59,042 nt of DNA from a virus. The stretch lies in IMG/VR virus record IMGVR_UViG_3300030110_001528, positions 1-59,042 of that record. One strand, given 5' to 3'. This document shows positions 55,764 through 59,042 of the stretch, in pieces (within the stretch, counting starts at the first letter, position 1; every line of letters begins with the position of its first letter). Made by a program: the position numbers and the translations under genes. The notes under the pieces were generated by a model. It was not told where the DNA came from, did not search any database, and was given only the letters and a program-made list of their open reading frames with translations.

Positions 55764-57466
55764 TATAGTTTAACTATATAGTTTAAGATTATTGTAGGTT
55801 GTACGTTGTTGTGTGCTTGACCTCCTGTTATGTCAACGCCAGAGGAATTAGCCAATGGACCAGCATTAGCATCCACACCTACGTTCCCTGTACCCGATCT
55901 ACTTAATCCTGTTGTATTTGAACCACTTGCTAGATTAGCTTCGTTAGTCCTGTTTGGAATGTGTGTGTGTTCTGCAAGTTGTACAGCAGTTAATGTATGC
56001 GTTTCAGAACCACCTGTGTCTCCCAATGTATCTCCATTCAAACCACCCGTTTGATCTGTAAGTCTGTTCGCTGAAGAACCCCCCATGTCATCTTGACCTG
56101 CAACAACACGACCTCTTAGATCGGGAATACTAAAATCGCCAGAACCACCAGAACCTGATCCATAAGTTGTTCCTATTGCTGCATGAAGAGCATAATAGGT
56201 TGATCCAGAGGAACCTTGTGTTACAGCTTGTCCATAACAAAAAACCCACCCTGTCGGTGCTGATGTTCCTCCGTAAGGTACAATAACACCTGCTGGAAGA
56301 GGAAGTACACTAACACCTGCAATAGTAAAAGCATCGGTTTCCAATGTACCATCAACATCAACGTCACCTGAAATGTCTAACTCTATCGCTGATAAAACAC
56401 CAGCAGAAGACAACGCCATTTTTTCTGTGGCTGCTTCGGAGGCACCTGTTTTAAAACTTAACTTTGTAGCGTTGTTATCTGCAGCAAAAGTACCTTCAGC
56501 AACTGCTTCAATAGCTGCGGCTATGGCTACAGCATCAGTGCCATCAGTATCACCTGCTGTAAAAGTAATTTTTCCAATTACATCATCCGCAACAATTGCA
56601 TCTTCTTCTGATTTAAGATTTAGTGCAACTGGACTATCATCTGTTCCGTTAACAGTATTTGTTAACGTCAACCCACTGTTATGAACATGAGTTAGCGTTA
56701 TCTCACTATCTGCACCAAAATTAATTGACTTGCTATCTGTAACTATATTTAAATCACCTTCATGGGTTAAACGCATTCTTTCTACAGCAGCATTATCACT
56801 ACCAACTGTTGTAGCCAATTTAAGCACTAAATCAGTTGCGGTTGAATCATCATCAAATTCATCGTCTGCTTCAGCAATTATTGAAGCGGCAACTATTTGT
56901 GCATCACCATCACTGCCATCACCTTCGTTGGGAGCTTGGAACTGTAACGCACCTAGAACGTCACCATCGGTAATGGTTGTATCACTTGTTTGAAGTGTTA
57001 ATAACGCTCCATCAGATGTTTTTATTGTTACATCAGAGGTAAAAGATTCTGTTCCTGTTTCTATAGAAGCGACTGCTGCTCCTGAACCTGCACCATCAGC
57101 ATATACAATAGCTGTTTTACCCGTTGTAATCGTAACTGTGTCACCCGTGCCTTGTTTTATGATAATAGATTGGCTTGTACCATTTTTGATAAAATAAAGT
57201 TTATCCTGATCGTTTGGAGATATTGTTACAGTGTTCGTTCCACTCGGACTACCACCAAATACAAGAACTTTATAATGACCATCAGAAGCTGCTCCATCCG
57301 TTGTCGTTAAAGTATGTGTAGTTCCAGATAACGTAATGGCACCAACACCATTAATAGCTCTATCAATTATATCAAAGTTTGTGTTGGTGGTTGCACCCCA
57401 AGTACCTGATTGATCTCCTGTACCTATTTTTTCTATGCCGTTATTAACGGTATACGTACTTGCCAT
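55763..57466 (-). CDS. Tail collar fibre protein
   Basis: 567 residues, GGAG before ATG 57466. Residues 385-470 form a phage tail collar domain ('LPAGVIVPYGGTSAPTGWVF', 'CYGQAV', 'DFSIPDLRGRVVAGQDDMGG'), and the end 'HNNVQPTIILNYIVKL' is typical of collar fibres. The N-terminal half has two copies of the module seen in the 1183-residue fibre ('TDGDVLGALQFQAPNEGDGS', 'LTHEGDLNI'). It likely forms a fibre that contacts the cell surface. Confidence 0.85.
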   Translation of the reverse strand: MASTYTVNNGIEKIGTGDQSGTWGATTNTNFDIIDRAINGVGAITLSGTTHTLTTTDGAASDGHYKVLVFGGSPSGTNTVTISPNDQDKLYFIKNGTSQSIIIKQGTGDTVTITTGKTAIVYADGAGSGAAVASIETGTESFTSDVTIKTSDGALLTLQTSDTTITDGDVLGALQFQAPNEGDGSDGDAQIVAASIIAEADDEFDDDSTATDLVLKLATTVGSDNAAVERMRLTHEGDLNIVTDSKSINFGADSEITLTHVHNSGLTLTNTVNGTDDSPVALNLKSEEDAIVADDVIGKITFTAGDTDGTDAVAIAAAIEAVAEGTFAADNNATKLSFKTGASEAATEKMALSSAGVLSAIELDISGDVDVDGTLETDAFTIAGVSVLPLPAGVIVPYGGTSAPTGWVFCYGQAVTQGSSGSTYYALHAAIGTTYGSGSGGSGDFSIPDLRGRVVAGQDDMGGSSANRLTDQTGGLNGDTLGDTGGSETHTLTAVQLAEHTHIPNRTNEANLASGSNTTGLSRSGTGNVGVDANAGPLANSSGVDITGGQAHNNVQPTIILNYIVKL

Positions 57467-57475
57467 TTTATTCTC

Positions 57476-57958
57476 CTAACTTGTGCTTACGTCTGTCCAA
57501 GTATCGCCTGTGTGTGTAATATCTGTCCAAGTATCGCCAGAATGTGTGACCTCTGTCCACGTCACAGTAACACTCGGTGTAACTTCTGTAAATAACAATT
57601 CTCCAATAGATGATTGCGTTACATTAAAATCTTGTGTAGATACGCCTGTTAAAATAGCTGTACTTACGGACAATTGTTCGGCTAAAAATTCTATATTTGT
57701 TTCTAATTCTGTGCCTTTAACAAATCGTCCAGGAATATCGCCTAATCCAAGATTAAAACTTATACTGGTAACAGGGATGTCAGGAACAGACGTACCAGCA
57801 GAGGTTTGAGTATATATCGCTGATATATCGGCAATACCTGTCAATATACCTATTCCAGCAGATGCTTTAGAAGCAATGCCACTCATCTCTGCATTAGCTT
57901 CAAGTATTTTACTTATACTACTAATCGGTGTTTCAGAAAAAGCGACATGACCTAACAT
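57476..57958 (-). CDS. Tail-region protein with C-terminal TWT repeats
   Basis: 160 residues, TAATG start. Hydrophobic Ser/Ile-rich N-terminus ('SSISKILEANAEMSGIASKA'), then 'LGLGDIPGRFVKGTELETNI', and three short C-terminal repeats of 'HTGDTWTDV' type encoded by a near-perfect DNA tandem repeat (57480-57560). No enzyme motif. It lies between collar fibre and the small genes of the fibre block; probably a structural component. Confidence 0.65.
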   Translation of the reverse strand: MLGHVAFSETPISSISKILEANAEMSGIASKASAGIGILTGIADISAIYTQTSAGTSVPDIPVTSISFNLGLGDIPGRFVKGTELETNIEFLAEQLSVSTAILTGVSTQDFNVTQSSIGELLFTEVTPSVTVTWTEVTHSGDTWTDITHTGDTWTDVSTS

Positions 57959-58191
57959 TACTGAGTAACTTCCTCTTTGGCTTTAAACTCATCTTTTTCT
58001 TCAACGGAATTTATTAAGGCTCCTGTAAAGGCGTTTTTGGCTATTTTCTTCTGATCTAATTGAAATGCCAACTCGTCTTCTTGCGTTTGCAAATCTTTAA
58101 TCTGACGAATAATGTAGCGTTGGTTCGCTGTCATCTCATCTTGGTTGTATTCATTGCCGTTAATATTTATTACGTTTGTTTTGTCTGTCAT
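57958..58191 (-). CDS. Small coiled-coil tail-region protein (DUF6447-like)
   Basis: 77 residues, GGAG before ATG 58191. 'NVININGNEYNQDEMTANQR', then 'YIIRQIKDLQTQEDELAFQL' and 'KKIAKNAFTGALINSV'. This short form, a beta hairpin 'I-I-G--Y--DE' followed by one long helix, is a common small protein in fibre regions of marine phages. It is probably a fibre-assembly chaperone or linker. Confidence 0.75.
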   Translation of the reverse strand: MTDKTNVININGNEYNQDEMTANQRYIIRQIKDLQTQEDELAFQLDQKKIAKNAFTGALINSVEEKDEFKAKEEVTQ

Positions 58192-58231
58192 TTTATTCTC
58201 CTGTTATGCGACTAAATCTGCTAAAACGCAT

Positions 58232-58522
58232 TTATCTTTTACTTTCAATAAATGTTTTATATTCTGCTTTTATTGCATCAGTCCAAGCAGATTCAGCTAC
58301 AGACTTTACTTGAGTTCCGTCAAAAGCTGATAAGTCAGTATCTGTGTGGGTAAATTTTCCATCACTATCTTTCTCTGTATGATATGGAACTAATGTACCT
58401 CTTTCAAAAGTTCTTGAAATTTCCTTATCATCTCTCTTAATAACGAGTGCTTTTCTCCACTCAATATTCCACTTTAATTTTACAGTTACAATATCGTATT
58501 CTGTTGATTCACTTAAAGCCAT
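58232..58522 (-). CDS. Small conserved tail-region protein
   Basis: 96 residues, GGGAG before ATG 58522. 'MALSESTEYDIVTVKLKWNI', 'EWRKALVIKRDDKEISRTFE', 'RGTLVP' and 'VKSVAESAWTDAIKAEYKTF'. The pattern of a short beta domain with 'V-V---WR---VI-RDG-EI' is common next to fibre genes in marine phages. No function known. Confidence 0.72.
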   Translation of the reverse strand: MALSESTEYDIVTVKLKWNIEWRKALVIKRDDKEISRTFERGTLVPYHTEKDSDGKFTHTDTDLSAFDGTQVKSVAESAWTDAIKAEYKTFIESKR

Positions 58523-58536
58523 TTTTTTCTCCCTAA

Positions 58537-59042
58537 CTAATCTACAAAGTATGTGGCATTAATTATAAAATTTGTACTGCTATCTATATTTAGCCAATTA
58601 CCACTAGTTGCTGCTATGTCTGTAGATGTCGTGTCATAGATATAGATTGCAGTAACATTATTGTTTATCCTTGCATAGACTCGACCAGAATTAGAACGAC
58701 CTGTTCCAGGGTCAGCACTTATTCCCCAAACTAGTATGTCAACTGCGGCATAATTCGTAACACCACTTCCAGATGTAAAAGGTAAATTCCCTAAAATTAT
58801 AGTTCCACTTGGGCTGTTCGTACTCGTTGTATAAAGATAACCACCGATATGAACGGCTTTTCCAACCTTTCTGTAAAAGAGAGTGTTGTAACTTGAGTTC
58901 CATGCAAAGTTTCCACTATCAGCATAAGAGGATGGCACGAATGAACCTTCTTCATAATCCTCCAACGTGTTTGCATCTGTGTTACTAGTCGCTCCTAGTA
59001 CAATACCTTTTCCAGCAGTTGAGAAAAAGATGTCACCTGTTT
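58537..59042 (-). CDS. Large tail fibre protein, C-terminal part (same gene as 1-3125)
   Basis: From 58963 downward this continues the frame of 1-3125 as LEDYEEGSFVPSSYADSG and ends at 58537; bases 58964-59042 repeat the start of the window. 'DYEEGTFTP'-like openings mark the C-terminal domains of many marine phage fibres. The domain here is about 142 residues, beta-rich ('YNTLFYRKVGKAVHIGGYLY', 'PSGTIILGNLPFTSG'). An annotation of the linear contig would split or lose this gene. Confidence 0.88.
   Translation of the reverse strand, partial: TGDIFFSTAGKGIVLGATSNTDANTLEDYEEGSFVPSSYADSGNFAWNSSYNTLFYRKVGKAVHIGGYLYTTSTNSPSGTIILGNLPFTSGSGVTNYAAVDILVWGISADPGTGRSNSGRVYARINNNVTAIYIYDTTSTDIAATSGNWLNIDSSTNFIINATYFVD
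58964..59042. repeat. Terminal direct repeat, right copy
   Basis: Exact copy of bases 1-79. One copy should be removed to obtain the circular sequence. Confidence 0.93.

Overview
The window looks like the complete genome of a lytic tailed bacteriophage with a short, podovirus-like tail. Bases 1-79 are repeated exactly at 58964-59042, so the contig closes into a circle of about 58,963 bp. One tail-fibre gene runs across that junction in frame. The sequence is AT-rich and has no integrase or tRNA gene that I can recognise. It encodes a large and a small terminase subunit, a P22-like portal, scaffold and capsid genes, P22 gp4-like and gp10-like adaptor and nozzle genes, and large internal (probably ejected) proteins. 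Gene content and several small conserved proteins resemble uncultured marine podoviruses, and an alphaproteobacterial host is plausible. The host cannot be read from the sequence.

All genes but one lie on the minus strand, tightly packed and often joined by TAATG or ATGA overlaps. Read leftward from 45.3 kb, the order is: recombination (45.3-43.3 kb: small coiled protein, Sak4-like ATPase, SSB-like protein); two conserved unknowns; a strand-biased iterated non-coding array (41.0-41.6 kb); replication (40.8-35.7 kb: SF2 helicase, Cas4-like nuclease, TOPRIM-RepA primase-helicase); a DNA-modification cassette (35.7-33.6 kb); small early proteins, a SleB-type cell-wall hydrolase and TerS (33.5-29.9 kb); a gamma-glutamylcyclotransferase and amidoligase pair among hairpins (29.3-27.4 kb); an XRE regulator; then TerL, portal, lysis and basic proteins, GroES-like protein, scaffold, capsid, adaptors, tail fibres (crossing the contig ends), nozzle, internal virion proteins, and a GH24 lysozyme ending at 45.87 kb. 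The only rightward gene, a ribbon-helix-helix protein at 45.7 kb, sits between the end of the last genes and the start of the first. No DNA polymerase or RNA polymerase gene is visible.

The most exciting finding is the cassette at 33.6-35.7 kb. A C5-cytosine DNA methyltransferase carries Arg where motif X almost always has Asn, and Ala where motif IV usually has Gln. It overlaps a gene related to CmoA, the carboxy-SAM synthase of tRNA modification, and is flanked by two tiny zinc-ribbon genes, all translationally coupled. I propose a natural DNA 5-carboxymethylcytosine system. The main weakness is that CmoA's carboxylate-clamping Arg is not clearly conserved.

Other signals worth following are: a frame-independent dispersed word, CCGAACAATT, found on both strands and densest at 29-41 kb; a candidate replication origin of ten AACTGCC-centred repeats; a 17-bp operator palindrome placed in or next to early promoters, probably bound by the RHH protein; a family of leftward promoters with a shared core; a conserved GAAAGNGAGGTG leader before early genes; and a recurrent GG motif in many virion proteins.
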